From Roseomonas sp. E05 (GTDB taxonomy: Bacteria > Pseudomonadota > Alphaproteobacteria > Acetobacterales > Acetobacteraceae), in the NCBI RefSeq assembly GCF_030063475.1, contig NZ_JASIRT010000021.1, positions 1 through 64,000 of the forward strand: a stretch of 64,000 nucleotides of DNA, in the 5' to 3' direction. Below, piece by piece: positions 47,724-56,016 of this stretch. The notes beneath the pieces were generated by a model. That model ran no database searches, was not told the origin of the DNA, and saw only the letters and a program-made list of their open reading frames with translations. The stretch's first letter is position 1. Each line of letters begins with the position of its first letter. A program made the position numbers and the translations under genes.

Positions 47724-49901
47724 TCAGACCTCGCCCGCAGCGCCCTCCCCCGCCACCAGCGCCTCGACCTCGGCTCTCGACACGATCTCCCTGTCCACCA
47801 GCAGGTCCGCGAGGCGCCGGATGACGGCCGCATGCCGCCGCACCACCGTCCGCGCCTCGGCGTAGGCCGCGTCCAGCATCCCGGCGACGCGGCGCGCGAC
47901 ATCCGGCTGCTCCGCGAGTAGCGTGGGGACGTCGGCGGCATCCGGCATGCCGCGCCAAACCAGAGCGTCGCGCCCCTCGTCGAGGCCAAGGGCGGTTACA
48001 GCCACTGTCGCCAGCCACGTGGCCCTGCTGAGATCGCTTTCGACGCCGCCTCCGCTCGTGGCCGACGCGCCGCCGAGTAACTCCTCCTCGGCGGCGCGCC
48101 CGGCCAGCGCCTCCCGCAGCGTCGCGAGCAGGGCAGCGCGGGTTAAAGCGGGTCGGGTCTCGTCCACCTGCTTCCAGTGCACGCGGCCCGCCAGCCCCCT
48201 CGAAGGCACGATCGTCGCCGCGACCAAGGCGCCCGGTCGTTCGAGCGCCACCATCACGGCATGCCCGGCTTCGTGGACGGCCGTTCTATTCAAGGAGGCC
48301 AGCGGCGGGCTCGACGCCCTCCCTCTCACCTCCGCCTCCAGGTCAGAAAGCGTGCCTCCTCGCCGGTCATGCCGCGCCCGCCGCCGCATGCCGCGGACCC
48401 ACCGCTCGGCGTCGGCGCCGGTCGAGCCGAGCCCGATGAGCGCGAGCCGCGACAGGTCGGCGTCCGGCAGCTCGTCGCCCAGGTGGTGCCGGAGGATGGC
48501 CGCGAGGGCCGCCTGGTCCGGCAGCGGCACCTGGATCAGGCGCTCCAGGCGACCCGGCCGCAGGATAGCCGGGTCGAGGCGGCTGGCGTCGTTGCAGCAG
48601 CCGACGACGACCACTCCCTCGCGCCCTGCGGCGCCGTCCAATTCTTCCAGGAACGCGTTGACGACCTGGACGGCGTAGCCGCGCTCGCGGCGGCCGAAGG
48701 CGGCTCGGTCGCCGAAGGCGTCGATTTCGTCCACGAGGAGGATGCAGGGCGCCGCCTTGCGCGCGTCATCGAAGGTCCTCTGCATGGCGCCGAGGGTGGT
48801 GCCGAGGTGGCCCTCTTGGGCGCCCTGCCACTGCGCGAGCGAGCCGGTCACGAGGTGCACGCCGCATTGCGCAGCCAGCGCCTTGGCGAAGGTGGTCTTG
48901 CCGGTGCCGGTGGGGCCGAACAGCACCGCGCCGCGGTCCACCTCCCGCCATGGCAACGTGCCCACGGCATAGTCCGCGAGGTCGCGCGCCACGTCCTTGC
49001 CCCAGCGCACGGCTTCATCCATCCCGTGCAAGCCGTCCAGCCTCAGCGCCTGATCGCCGATTTGCCTGCAGGCCAGCTGCGCGAGCCGAGTGAGGTAGGC
49101 TTCCGCATCCTGGCCCGGTCGCCGGGCGAGCCACAGGTCGGCGACGGTCACCCGCGCCGCCACCTCTGCCCCAATGGACACCGTGACTGGCGGGGCGCCG
49201 GTCAGGATCGTTGCTGTCTCGATGAGCGCTGGGGCGTCCGGTAGGCCAATGGTCACCCGCTCCGTAGCTGCACGCATGAGGTCGGAGGGCAGGAAGCGTG
49301 CGGGCGATGGGCTGAAGCCGTAGACCGGCCTACCACTCGCGACCACCGCACGAACCGCACGGTTCCCTTCGTCGGGACGGTGGTCTCGCGACTTCCCATC
49401 GCGGCGAAAAGCGACCCAAGCCGAGTTGGCCCCCTCTCCTTTGTGTCCGGATCCCTCCTGCTCCCCGCGGTCCGTGGCCGCCCTCGTCGCGGCGTGGATA
49501 AGCTCCCGCCAAGCTTCGGCGATGGGCTCGACCCACTCGGCGCCAGGGACCTCAACAACGATCACGGCGCCGGGCTGGCGCGCCCGTGCCTTCAGCCCAG
49601 GGTCGACTTCCAGCAGGCGTAGCACCATGGCGGTGGCGGCGATCTGGGCCGGATCGGCTGGTTCCGGCTGGCCGAGCGGACTACCATCGGCGGCCCGGAG
49701 CATGGCACCCCAAGCCTCACCTGGTGACGTGCCGAAATCGCCCGGCAGCGCGTCGACGGCCTCCTCGAACTCACCGGTCAGCCGGTCCATGAGACGCTCT
49801 CGGACCTCGTCATCCGTCAACGGCGCGGCGCCCTCCTGGTCCTCCTCCAGCGAAGGGGTGGTGGAAGCGCGCTTGTTGGTGCTGGCATCGGAATCAGACA
49901 T
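47724..49901 (-). CDS. FtsH-like AAA+ ATPase fused to M41 metallopeptidase, no membrane segment
   Basis: A 725-residue protein. Residues of about 1-310 match nothing I recognise. The AAA+ module has Walker A GPTGTGKT (329-336), Walker B ILLVDEID (387-394) and the second region of homology around ILRPGRLERL. The zinc site HEAGH is at 543-547, and the downstream SGGGVESDLSRAT segment matches the FtsH third-ligand region. Housekeeping FtsH starts with two membrane helices. None are visible here, so this would be a soluble ATP-dependent protease, perhaps one that regulates element or host proteins. The start is at 49901. Confidence 0.85.
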   Translation of the reverse strand: MSDSDASTNKRASTTPSLEEDQEGAAPLTDDEVRERLMDRLTGEFEEAVDALPGDFGTSPGEAWGAMLRAADGSPLGQPEPADPAQIAATAMVLRLLEVDPGLKARARQPGAVIVVEVPGAEWVEPIAEAWRELIHAATRAATDRGEQEGSGHKGEGANSAWVAFRRDGKSRDHRPDEGNRAVRAVVASGRPVYGFSPSPARFLPSDLMRAATERVTIGLPDAPALIETATILTGAPPVTVSIGAEVAARVTVADLWLARRPGQDAEAYLTRLAQLACRQIGDQALRLDGLHGMDEAVRWGKDVARDLADYAVGTLPWREVDRGAVLFGPTGTGKTTFAKALAAQCGVHLVTGSLAQWQGAQEGHLGTTLGAMQRTFDDARKAAPCILLVDEIDAFGDRAAFGRRERGYAVQVVNAFLEELDGAAGREGVVVVGCCNDASRLDPAILRPGRLERLIQVPLPDQAALAAILRHHLGDELPDADLSRLALIGLGSTGADAERWVRGMRRRARHDRRGGTLSDLEAEVRGRASSPPLASLNRTAVHEAGHAVMVALERPGALVAATIVPSRGLAGRVHWKQVDETRPALTRAALLATLREALAGRAAEEELLGGASATSGGGVESDLSRATWLATVAVTALGLDEGRDALVWRGMPDAADVPTLLAEQPDVARRVAGMLDAAYAEARTVVRRHAAVIRRLADLLVDREIVSRAEVEALVAGEGAAGEV

Positions 49902-50214
49902 GGGTCACCGCAGCTCCGGCGCGGGTGCGCCAGATTTACCGCCGCCCACCCCTGCCTCGCGGCAGAAGGCCCCTAGTTCACCGATGATGAGCATGGTGCC
50001 TCCTGTTCTGACAGCGCAACTGCAAGGGCGAAGCAACTCAGCGCCCGAAACAGGACCGGAACATGAAGGCGGTGGTCAAAACATTCTTCTGGCCGAAATG
50101 TTTGCCAACGAGGGAGCGCTGAACTCCAACCGGATGAGGGATACTCCGCCGGACCTCACATCTCGCTTGCTGGCGACGCGTGCATCCTGACGACGCCAGA
50201 GAGGAGACGCCCAC
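49902..50214. promoter_or_regulatory. Divergent promoter region with ATTCTT/GCCGAA motif
   Basis: A 313-base non-coding interval between the AAA-M41 gene (minus) and the 85-residue gene (plus). ATTCTTCTGGCCGAAATG at 50083-50100, continuing TTTGCC, closely matches a site at 56201-56223. No full gene is seen here. Confidence 0.4.
50083..50106 (-). promoter_or_regulatory. Shared motif site 1 (ATTCTT-N3-GCCGAA)
   Basis: It reads ATTCTTCTGGCCGAAATG on the plus strand, followed by TTTGCC, about 180 bases upstream of the AAA-M41 start. It matches 56201-56223 at most positions. Confidence 0.4.
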
Positions 50215-50472
50215 ATGGAAGACGAGCGGCGCTGGCAGATCGCCGAGGACGGCATCCTGCAGATTGAGAAGTTCATCCGCCGCGGCGACATGGAGATGGC
50301 CACCACCACCTTCGAGCTGACGGCCGACGGCCTGATAGCCTTTGCGAATGCCAAGCAGATGTCCCGGCTGCGGAAGCTTGCGGCGGCCCTGGACATCCGC
50401 GATCCGGGCTGGGCCGAGGAGCCGCTGGAGGACCTGCAGGCTGTCGAGCCTTCTCGGTTCGGGATGCACTGA
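50215..50472 (+). CDS. Small hypothetical protein
   Basis: An 85-residue acidic protein with AGAGAGGAGAC upstream of the ATG, a good ribosome site. Segments such as DGILQIEKFIRRGDMEMATT look helical. There is no recognised domain. It sits between divergent and convergent neighbours in the accessory region. Confidence 0.55.
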   Translation: MEDERRWQIAEDGILQIEKFIRRGDMEMATTTFELTADGLIAFANAKQMSRLRKLAAALDIRDPGWAEEPLEDLQAVEPSRFGMH

Positions 50473-50607
50473 CCGGCACCCTGAGCGGGCGATTCCCGGT
50501 TATCTAGGACTGCCGGGACGAACGAGAGGCTCCCAGCCGACGCCACACCTCAGATGCAAGGTGACCGAAGGCGGACACATGCATGATGCGGTACCGAGTA
50601 CTGAGCG

Positions 50608-51282
50608 CTACCGGACGTACTGGACTGCCAAGGCTTCCTCGCCCCGCATCGTGAGCACCCGCCGGACGAAGCGCCCGACATCGGGTATCCCACCCGTGAC
50701 CGCCAGCTCGACCACCCGTTCGCCAGCCTTCCGCCGTCGCCGCCAGTCCGCGTAGGGGTAGTCGGCGATCGGCAGGAAGGTGTCCCGTCCGCGTGGAGCC
50801 GGGAACGGCTTGGTCGCCCCGCTGTTGATCGGGCTCAGCGTGATCCGCTCACGGTAGGCCGCCACCAAGGAGGCGGCGTCCAGTTCCAGGACATCATGCT
50901 CCAGGGCGCGGTACGGCTTTGCCGTCAGCAGCCGGTGCAGGCGGTCACGGGTGAGCCACATGAACACCCGCGCGTTCAGGATGCGGTACCACTCCTTGGG
51001 TGTCAGGCCATCCTGCAGGCACCGCGCCAAGCCCGCATCGTCCATGGGCTTCTGGTCCCGGATGGTCGCCCGGCCCAGGCGAGGATGTTCGAGGACGACG
51101 CCCTCGCCGCGCCGCTCGGCTTCGATGACCTCCCTCCGGCCGCCGGTCACCTCGAATCGGTCCAGGAGGGCGGAGGTGCTCAGGAGCCCGTGCCGCTGGA
51201 TCGAAGGCCAGCTCCCGCGCTCGGCCATGTGGTAGAGCACGGGACAGTCACGGAGGAGTTCGTCGAGCTCGTCGTTGGTCAC
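50608..51282 (-). CDS. DUF7002-like protein with ADP-ribosyltransferase-like N-terminus
   Basis: A 224-residue protein. I recognise the overall pattern as DUF7002: CPVLYHMAERGSWPSIQRHG near the start, QKPMDD, DGLTPKEWYRILNARVFMWL in the middle, and SPINSGAT and RGRDTFLPIADYP later. The YHMAERGSWPSIQRHGLLS segment resembles the opening of DarT-type and other mono-ADP-ribosyltransferases (YH...nlpsI...GLLS). A toxin or modification enzyme is possible, but this is inference from a short pattern. It is divergent from the AbiEi gene. Confidence 0.65.
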   Translation of the reverse strand: MTNDELDELLRDCPVLYHMAERGSWPSIQRHGLLSTSALLDRFEVTGGRREVIEAERRGEGVVLEHPRLGRATIRDQKPMDDAGLARCLQDGLTPKEWYRILNARVFMWLTRDRLHRLLTAKPYRALEHDVLELDAASLVAAYRERITLSPINSGATKPFPAPRGRDTFLPIADYPYADWRRRRKAGERVVELAVTGGIPDVGRFVRRVLTMRGEEALAVQYVR

Positions 51283-51562
51283 CAGGTCAGCCAGTCAATC
51301 GTTGAGCCGCAGCTGCCAAGGGTGCCACCGGGACGGGGCGCCCACCAGCCACCTCCCTGCCCTTCCGGTTCGATGTCGAACCGGCGCAAGGATTCGCGAC
51401 GCCTGCGTCACATAGCCGAATCCTTATCCTGACCGATGGGCGGAAAGATGGCCGCTCGTCAGCACCGAGCGGGTGTTGCCGATCGCCCCCGGAACCTCGT
51501 AGCCTCCGCAATGGGGGCGTCGCGGCCAGGTGCCGAGGCCCCAACAGGAACGACGGAACACC

Positions 51563-52183
51563 GTGACCCAGCTGCAGCAGCTCCAGGACCTGCTCGCCGA
51601 CGGCTCCGTGTGGCGCTCGTCCAAGCTGCGTTCGCTGGGCATCCGGCCGCAGGCCATCGCCAACGCCCTCAAGGCCGGTCAGATCTGTCAGGTCAGCAAG
51701 GGCTTCTACTACCGCACCGACGCCGGGGTGGACCCAGAGTTCGCCAGCTTGGTCGCCGCCTGCCACCGCATGCCGCAGGGCGTCGCCTGCCTACTGTCGG
51801 CCGCCCACCTGACCGGGCTTGCGGACCGGGTACCCGAGCAGCCGTGGATCGCGCTGCCAGCGAACGCCCATGGCAGCACCGCCCGTGGACAGGCCGGGCG
51901 CCTGCTGCGGTGGACTTATGACGGCGCCTTCGAGGCAGGTATCGTGGAACGGCGCATCGGCGGCGCCTCCATCAAGCTCACCGGCCCGGCCCGCACAGTA
52001 GTTGACTTGGTCCGGTACGGCCGACACCTGGGCGGCTTGGAACCGGCGGCCGACGCGACCCGGCGCTTTGTTGCGAGCGGGGGAGCGTTCGCCGACGTCG
52101 CCACTATCGCCATGCAGTTGCGCGTCCCCGAGGAGACGCTGCGTCGGCTGGAGACACTTCGGGTGGTCATGGCGGCGACATAG
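51563..52183 (+). CDS. AbiEi-family antitoxin-like transcriptional regulator, orphan
   Basis: A 206-residue protein with the AbiEi plan. An N-terminal winged helix (LQDLLADGSVWRSSKLRSLG then QAIANALKAGQ) is followed by the antitoxin domain (MPQGVACLLSAAHLTGLAD, PWIALPANAH, GPARTVVDLVRYGRHLG). AbiEi proteins repress and neutralise AbiEii nucleotidyltransferase toxins. No AbiEii follows; the next gene is a DUF4126 protein. The start is probably GTG at 51563, behind AGGAACGACGGAAC; another GTG lies at 51530. It is paralogous to 56327-56941. Confidence 0.7.
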   Translation: MTQLQQLQDLLADGSVWRSSKLRSLGIRPQAIANALKAGQICQVSKGFYYRTDAGVDPEFASLVAACHRMPQGVACLLSAAHLTGLADRVPEQPWIALPANAHGSTARGQAGRLLRWTYDGAFEAGIVERRIGGASIKLTGPARTVVDLVRYGRHLGGLEPAADATRRFVASGGAFADVATIAMQLRVPEETLRRLETLRVVMAAT

Positions 52184-52303
52184 CCGAGCCAGGGTTCAGC
52201 CACACAGCGGCATCTTCGGCGTACCTGCCTCACGGGCGAGCCGCCCGGCGAAACCTTGGTTCCCGAGCACGAGTTGGCACCCGGACACAGCCGGACGAAC
52301 ACC

Positions 52304-52777
52304 ATGCTCGCCTCCTTCCTGATGGGCCTCGTCGGCGGACAGCGGGCGATGACGCCGCTGGTCGCGGTCTCTATCGCCTCAGCGACCGGCAACCTGCCCG
52401 GCGGCAACGGCGCGCCGCGGATACTCTCCCACCCGTACGTGGTGGCATCCACGGTTGCCCTCGCCGCCGCCGAGTTGGCGGGCGACAAGATGAAGACGGC
52501 GCCGGACCGCGTCGTGCCCATTGGTCTCGTCGCGCGGTTCACGACCTCCGCCATCGCCGGGGCAGCCTTGGCGCCGCGGCAGGACCGCTGGCTCGGCGCG
52601 GCGGTCGGCGGCTTGACCGCCCTCGCTGCCTCCTACCCAGGCTGGCGCGCCCGCATCGCCACCATGCCGCGTTACGGCCAGACACGGACCGGCTTGGTCG
52701 AGGACGCGATCGTCGTTGTCGGCGCGATCACCATCCTACGTGCATTCGCCACCCCTTCTGGCCGCAGCAGACACTGA
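52304..52777 (+). CDS. DUF4126 family membrane protein
   Basis: A 157-residue protein with small-residue-rich hydrophobic segments (LASFLMGLVGGQRAMTPLVA, SHPYVVASTVALAAAELAGD and IAGAALAPRQDRWLGAAVGG). The RAMTPL motif early in the protein and the ELAGDKMKTAPDR segment match DUF4126 proteins. It is probably an inner-membrane protein. The function is unknown. The ATG at 52304 is the natural start; 16 upstream codons are open but featureless. Confidence 0.7.
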   Translation: MLASFLMGLVGGQRAMTPLVAVSIASATGNLPGGNGAPRILSHPYVVASTVALAAAELAGDKMKTAPDRVVPIGLVARFTTSAIAGAALAPRQDRWLGAAVGGLTALAASYPGWRARIATMPRYGQTRTGLVEDAIVVVGAITILRAFATPSGRSRH

Positions 52778-52944
52778 CGCCTCGGCTGCGGAGTGGGTGA
52801 GCTCCGCCAGCCGTCGGTGGGCACCGGGGCGGGTGTTCGTGGTGGAGGTGTCGCTTCATTCACGCCGCAGCACTTCACTATGGAAGGGAGGCACGGCTTG
52901 CTACCGTGGCGGTGAAGCGGGCGCCCAACCAGCTCGAGCCGTGG

Positions 52945-53586
52945 TCAGTCCACCGTCGGGTCCTGCATGCGGATCCAGACCGTCGGCCCCACGTCCACAA
53001 TGGGACTGGTGGCCAGGGCGAGCGCGGCTAGGCTGGGCAGGACGTGGGCATGGAGGATACGTGCCCTTGCTGGCTCGGTCGGCGGCGTCGTGCCACGCAA
53101 CGGCACCACCGAGACGTTCTCCGCCGCCCATGCCTCCCAGGCCATGTCCGCGCTCTCGTCCGGCGCCCATGCCTGCCCATCCACCGCATCCCAGTCCACC
53201 TTCGGGCGCGCGGCAGGCAGGTGCAGCGCGCCCGCGACGGGCTGGAAGGTGACATCCGACCCATCGGTCCGGAGCACGCAGACGCAGAGGCTCCCCCCTT
53301 CCCGCTCGGAGTAGACCGCCTCGCCACCAGGAAGCTCGACGAGGGCCACGTCCTTGGGCAGCCGGACGTTGGCGATCACCGGGTACAAGACGTGGGGCGG
53401 AGCCGACATGGCAAGCTCCCGCGCCTGCTTGGTCACTTCCTCGTCGAACTCGGCCAGGAACGGTGACCCGGCGCTCCGGAAGAGGCGGCGGGCCACGTGC
53501 GCCAAGAAGCCATCCTTGGGAGGGTTGGTGCTGAGGGTGGCGTAGACGGAGGCGCGCCTGGCGCCATCCCGCTGAACGTTGTGCAT
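52945..53586 (-). CDS. Hypothetical protein, distant paralogue of 54403-55035
   Basis: A 213-residue protein of unknown function, last in a six-gene minus-strand cluster. A central stretch (ANVRLPKDVALVELPGG then a strand-turn-strand segment ending in TDGSDVTFQPVAG) is similar in layout to the 210-residue protein encoded at 54403-55035 (PFGKVWVECAWLGGE, then RRDGAGPVRCLPFG). No catalytic motif, signal or membrane segment is visible. Confidence 0.6.
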   Translation of the reverse strand: MHNVQRDGARRASVYATLSTNPPKDGFLAHVARRLFRSAGSPFLAEFDEEVTKQARELAMSAPPHVLYPVIANVRLPKDVALVELPGGEAVYSEREGGSLCVCVLRTDGSDVTFQPVAGALHLPAARPKVDWDAVDGQAWAPDESADMAWEAWAAENVSVVPLRGTTPPTEPARARILHAHVLPSLAALALATSPIVDVGPTVWIRMQDPTVD

Positions 53587-53671
53587 GGCTGTCTCCTCGG
53601 TGCCAGCGGCACCGTCGTGTTGGGGAAGGCAGCGGCGCTGGCGGCCTGGGGCGCACCGGCGCCGCCGGTTG

Positions 53672-53989
53672 TCAGGCGTGCCCGCCGCCCATCGGAATTT
53701 CCGAGCCGTCCGGCCGGGTGAGCACCAGCTGGCGCCTGCCGACGAAGGACAGGGCGAGCGCCAAGGCGAACAGGTCGTGGAGAACCGTTTCCTCCGCCCA
53801 CCGCTGGGCAGCCGGGACCCCCAGGCCCTTGTCGTGGCAGGTCACCCGCATGCTCGCCCTGGCCCAAGTCCTCCAGCGCCTGGCATCGGCGACCAGCGGC
53901 TTGCCCGCCCAGAGCCTGTCCCAGGCGGTGACTGGGCGAGGGTTGGCGGGCACTAGGTGCGCCGTGAACGGGCACTCCCGGATGGTCAC
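53672..53989 (-). CDS. Hypothetical protein
   Basis: A 105-residue basic, Trp/Arg-rich protein, fifth in the minus-strand cluster. It starts nine bases after the previous gene stops. A hydrophobic helix (LHDLFALALALSFVG) is followed by RRQLVLTRPDGSEI. No recognised domain. The tight spacing suggests a real cotranscribed gene. Confidence 0.55.
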   Translation of the reverse strand: MTIRECPFTAHLVPANPRPVTAWDRLWAGKPLVADARRWRTWARASMRVTCHDKGLGVPAAQRWAEETVLHDLFALALALSFVGRRQLVLTRPDGSEIPMGGGHA

Positions 53990-53998
53990 GCCATCCGA

Positions 53999-54319
53999 CT
54001 AGAGACGGAACATGTCGACGGCGCCATCCCCCCGAACCTCGGCGAACACGCCGAGGGCGCCGATGTCGTGCGGGAGTTGCACGAGGACGCTCTTCGTCGG
54101 CATCCAGATGCTCGCGATGGCCTGCAGCATGAAGGCCGCCCCTCCTTTGGCCTGCAGCTTCGCCGGGAGGTCGGCGTAACCATCCTCCAGCGCGATCGGG
54201 AGAATGCGCTCCTGCTTGCGGAGCCGGATGGCGACCTCGGCGACACGGCCAGTGCTGGGGGCGGTAAGGAGGTGGTGCACGAGGTCGAAGGGCTTCGTGC
54301 TCGCCTGGAATTCGGACAT
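53999..54319 (-). CDS. Hypothetical protein
   Basis: A 106-residue protein, fourth in the minus-strand cluster, with GAAGGAGAAGT preceding the ATG at 54319. It looks mixed alpha/beta (DLVHHLLTAPSTGRVAEVAI near the start, SVLVQLPHDIGALGVFAEV near the end). No recognised family. Confidence 0.6.
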   Translation of the reverse strand: MSEFQASTKPFDLVHHLLTAPSTGRVAEVAIRLRKQERILPIALEDGYADLPAKLQAKGGAAFMLQAIASIWMPTKSVLVQLPHDIGALGVFAEVRGDGAVDMFRL

Positions 54320-54402
54320 GACTTCTCCTTCGCGCCCGAGGGGCGCGTTGCGACTGCCTGAGATGTTGTGGGACCGGCCGGGCGCCTTGCCCGGCCGGAA
54401 GC

Positions 54403-55035
54403 TCAGTGGCGGGCGGCGCGGACGACCGAGGCGATGTCCGGCATGAACCTGGGCGAGGTGGCGGCGGCCAGCACCGTGAGGTCGTTGAGGCCGACGCCGC
54501 AGAACAGCTGGAGTCCCTCCGCCGGAGTGACGTCGGGGTCGAAGAGTTCCATCGAGAGCTTCCGCTTGGCCCACCGCGTCCAGCGTTCGTCGGCCGCCGG
54601 GCTATCGGTCCAGCGGCCTTCCATGATGGCCGTCCAGTCGGTCCGGGTGCGCCGCGCCTTGCCGAGCCTGCGCATCCCGAAGGGGAGGCAACGGACCGGT
54701 CCGGCGCCGTCCCGCCGGACCGAGCGGGTCCAGACGCTGCCGTCGCGCAGCGTGCCCGCGAGGATGCCGCGGCGTTCACCGCCGAGCCAGGCGCACTCGA
54801 CCCAGACCTTGCCGAACGGCTCCAGCCCGGCCAGCAGCGGGAAGGAGACGCCCGCAGGTGCGTGGCACAGCCTGATGATGGCCGCCGTGGCCTGCGGCTT
54901 GGGCGCGACGTAGCCCACGACACCAGCGGCGAGGAGGCGGGCAGTGCTGCCCAGCAGGCCCGGCTCGTCCACCTGGCCAAGCAGCTCCTTGTGGAGCGGG
55001 AAGAAATCTGCGGGAACTTCGGAAGTCGTGCGCAT
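54403..55035 (-). CDS. Hypothetical protein, distant paralogue of 52945-53586
   Basis: A 210-residue protein of unknown function, third in the minus-strand cluster, with GAGGAGAGCC upstream of the ATG. A strand-rich core (PFGKVWVECAWLGGERRG, GTLRDGSVWTRSV) resembles that of the 213-residue cluster protein, suggesting an ancient duplication. No catalytic motif is seen. It is preceded by a 365-base non-coding stretch, so it may have its own promoter. Confidence 0.6.
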   Translation of the reverse strand: MRTTSEVPADFFPLHKELLGQVDEPGLLGSTARLLAAGVVGYVAPKPQATAAIIRLCHAPAGVSFPLLAGLEPFGKVWVECAWLGGERRGILAGTLRDGSVWTRSVRRDGAGPVRCLPFGMRRLGKARRTRTDWTAIMEGRWTDSPAADERWTRWAKRKLSMELFDPDVTPAEGLQLFCGVGLNDLTVLAAATSPRFMPDIASVVRAARH

Positions 55036-55400
55036 GCGGCTCTCCTCTTCGCTGCGCGGCATTCGATGTGCGCGAGGAGGGCATGGCTTCAGGCGTTCAC
55101 AGGCGCTCCCGAGGGAGGCGGCTGCGTGGACCTGAGATTGTAAAAGTCCCTCTCGCGCGGCAAAGAACGACGACGGGCACCCGGGTGGGGTGCTGGTCGT
55201 CAGGCCGCGGCTATGAGGGTACGGTTCATGGCGCGGCTTATGGCCCCGCCTCACCTGCTTTGTCGATCGGTTTTTTGTGTCGGCGCCGAGATTTTTTTGG
55301 CGGCAAGGATTGCCCGCTCCGAATTCTTGAGCCGAACACATGCTCCAAGGAAAGCATGCGTCGGTGAACGCGGCAGCACCGCTTCCGCGCGCCCCCAACG
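55036..55400. promoter_or_regulatory. Non-coding stretch inside the cluster, AT-rich, with ATTCTT/GCCGAA motif
   Basis: A 365-base gap in the six-gene cluster. It has AT-rich tracts (GGTTTTTTGTG and GAGATTTTTTTGG near 55268-55300). ATTCTTGAGCCGAA at 55323-55336 matches the sites at 50083 and 56201, and a CATGCT/AGCATG inverted repeat follows directly. It probably holds a second promoter of the cluster. Confidence 0.4.
55323..55336 (-). promoter_or_regulatory. Shared motif site 3 (ATTCTT-N2-GCCGAA)
   Basis: It reads ATTCTTGAGCCGAA on the plus strand, about 290 bases upstream of the 210-residue hypothetical gene. Only the core is shared with the other two sites. Confidence 0.3.
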
Positions 55401-55613
55401 TCAGCGACACCTCGTATCCAACCAGGACAGCACTTCGAGGAGCGGCTGCTGGACCTGGACCACGCGCCCTCCGGGCAGGAGGAGGACGGTCCCGGTGTCG
55501 GTCTCGCACGCGGCCACCACGGCGGTCGCGGACAGAGCCTGCAAGTTGCCGTCCAGATCACGCAGCAGGACGAAGCGCCCGAACCTCTGACCTTCCTCGA
55601 TCTCCATGCCCAT
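55401..55613 (-). CDS. Small hypothetical protein
   Basis: A 70-residue protein (or 68 from the second ATG at 55607), second in the minus-strand cluster. The sequence is strand-rich (FGRFVLLRDLDGNLQAL, GTVLLLPGGRVVQV), perhaps a small beta barrel. No recognised family. Upstream codons in the same frame are open but low in support. Confidence 0.5.
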   Translation of the reverse strand: MGMEIEEGQRFGRFVLLRDLDGNLQALSATAVVAACETDTGTVLLLPGGRVVQVQQPLLEVLSWLDTRCR

Positions 55614-55650
55614 CGCCTTCCCAGATGCCGGACCTGCGTCCGGTGGCGGC

Positions 55651-56016
55651 TCAGTTCTCCCTGCCGCGCCCGGCCGCCTGGCCAAGCACGTAGAGCCTGG
55701 ACAGCGTGCGGGCCCAACCGGCCGTGGTGTCGATGGCCCAGATCTCCGTGGTGCGGATCGGCCCGTCACCCAGGTGGGGATGGCCCGTGCCCAACCCGAC
55801 CAGCGACACCATGGATCTCGTGGCGAGGGTCCACTGGTCGATCACCGGCGCCTGGTCGATCTCGGCCACGGGAGGGTACACGCCCGCTGCCATGTACCGG
55901 AGGTCCGCGGCGAGGCGTTCCAGACGGACGGCCTCGGCGATGAGGTAAGGACGCGCGTGCGCGAGCCCACGGTCGAGCATGATCATCTTGGTGACGCTCT
56001 CCAGGAATGTGGACAT
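55651..56016 (-). CDS. DUF6634-like hypothetical protein
   Basis: A 121-residue protein, first in the minus-strand cluster. The pattern RLERLAADLRYMAAG, APVIDQW, LVGLGTGHP and IDTTAGWARTLSRLYVLG recalls the DUF6634 group of small alphaproteobacterial proteins often found on mobile elements. That family name is from memory and moderately secure. The function is unknown. It is divergent from the AbiEi/AbiEii pair. Confidence 0.55.
   Translation of the reverse strand: MSTFLESVTKMIMLDRGLAHARPYLIAEAVRLERLAADLRYMAAGVYPPVAEIDQAPVIDQWTLATRSMVSLVGLGTGHPHLGDGPIRTTEIWAIDTTAGWARTLSRLYVLGQAAGRGREN

Noticed and set aside
53433-54980. 515-codon minus-strand frame across the unknown cluster
   Set aside because: It covers three smaller frames that each have ribosome sites and tight spacing. 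Its translation is Arg/Ser/Pro-rich with no domain features.
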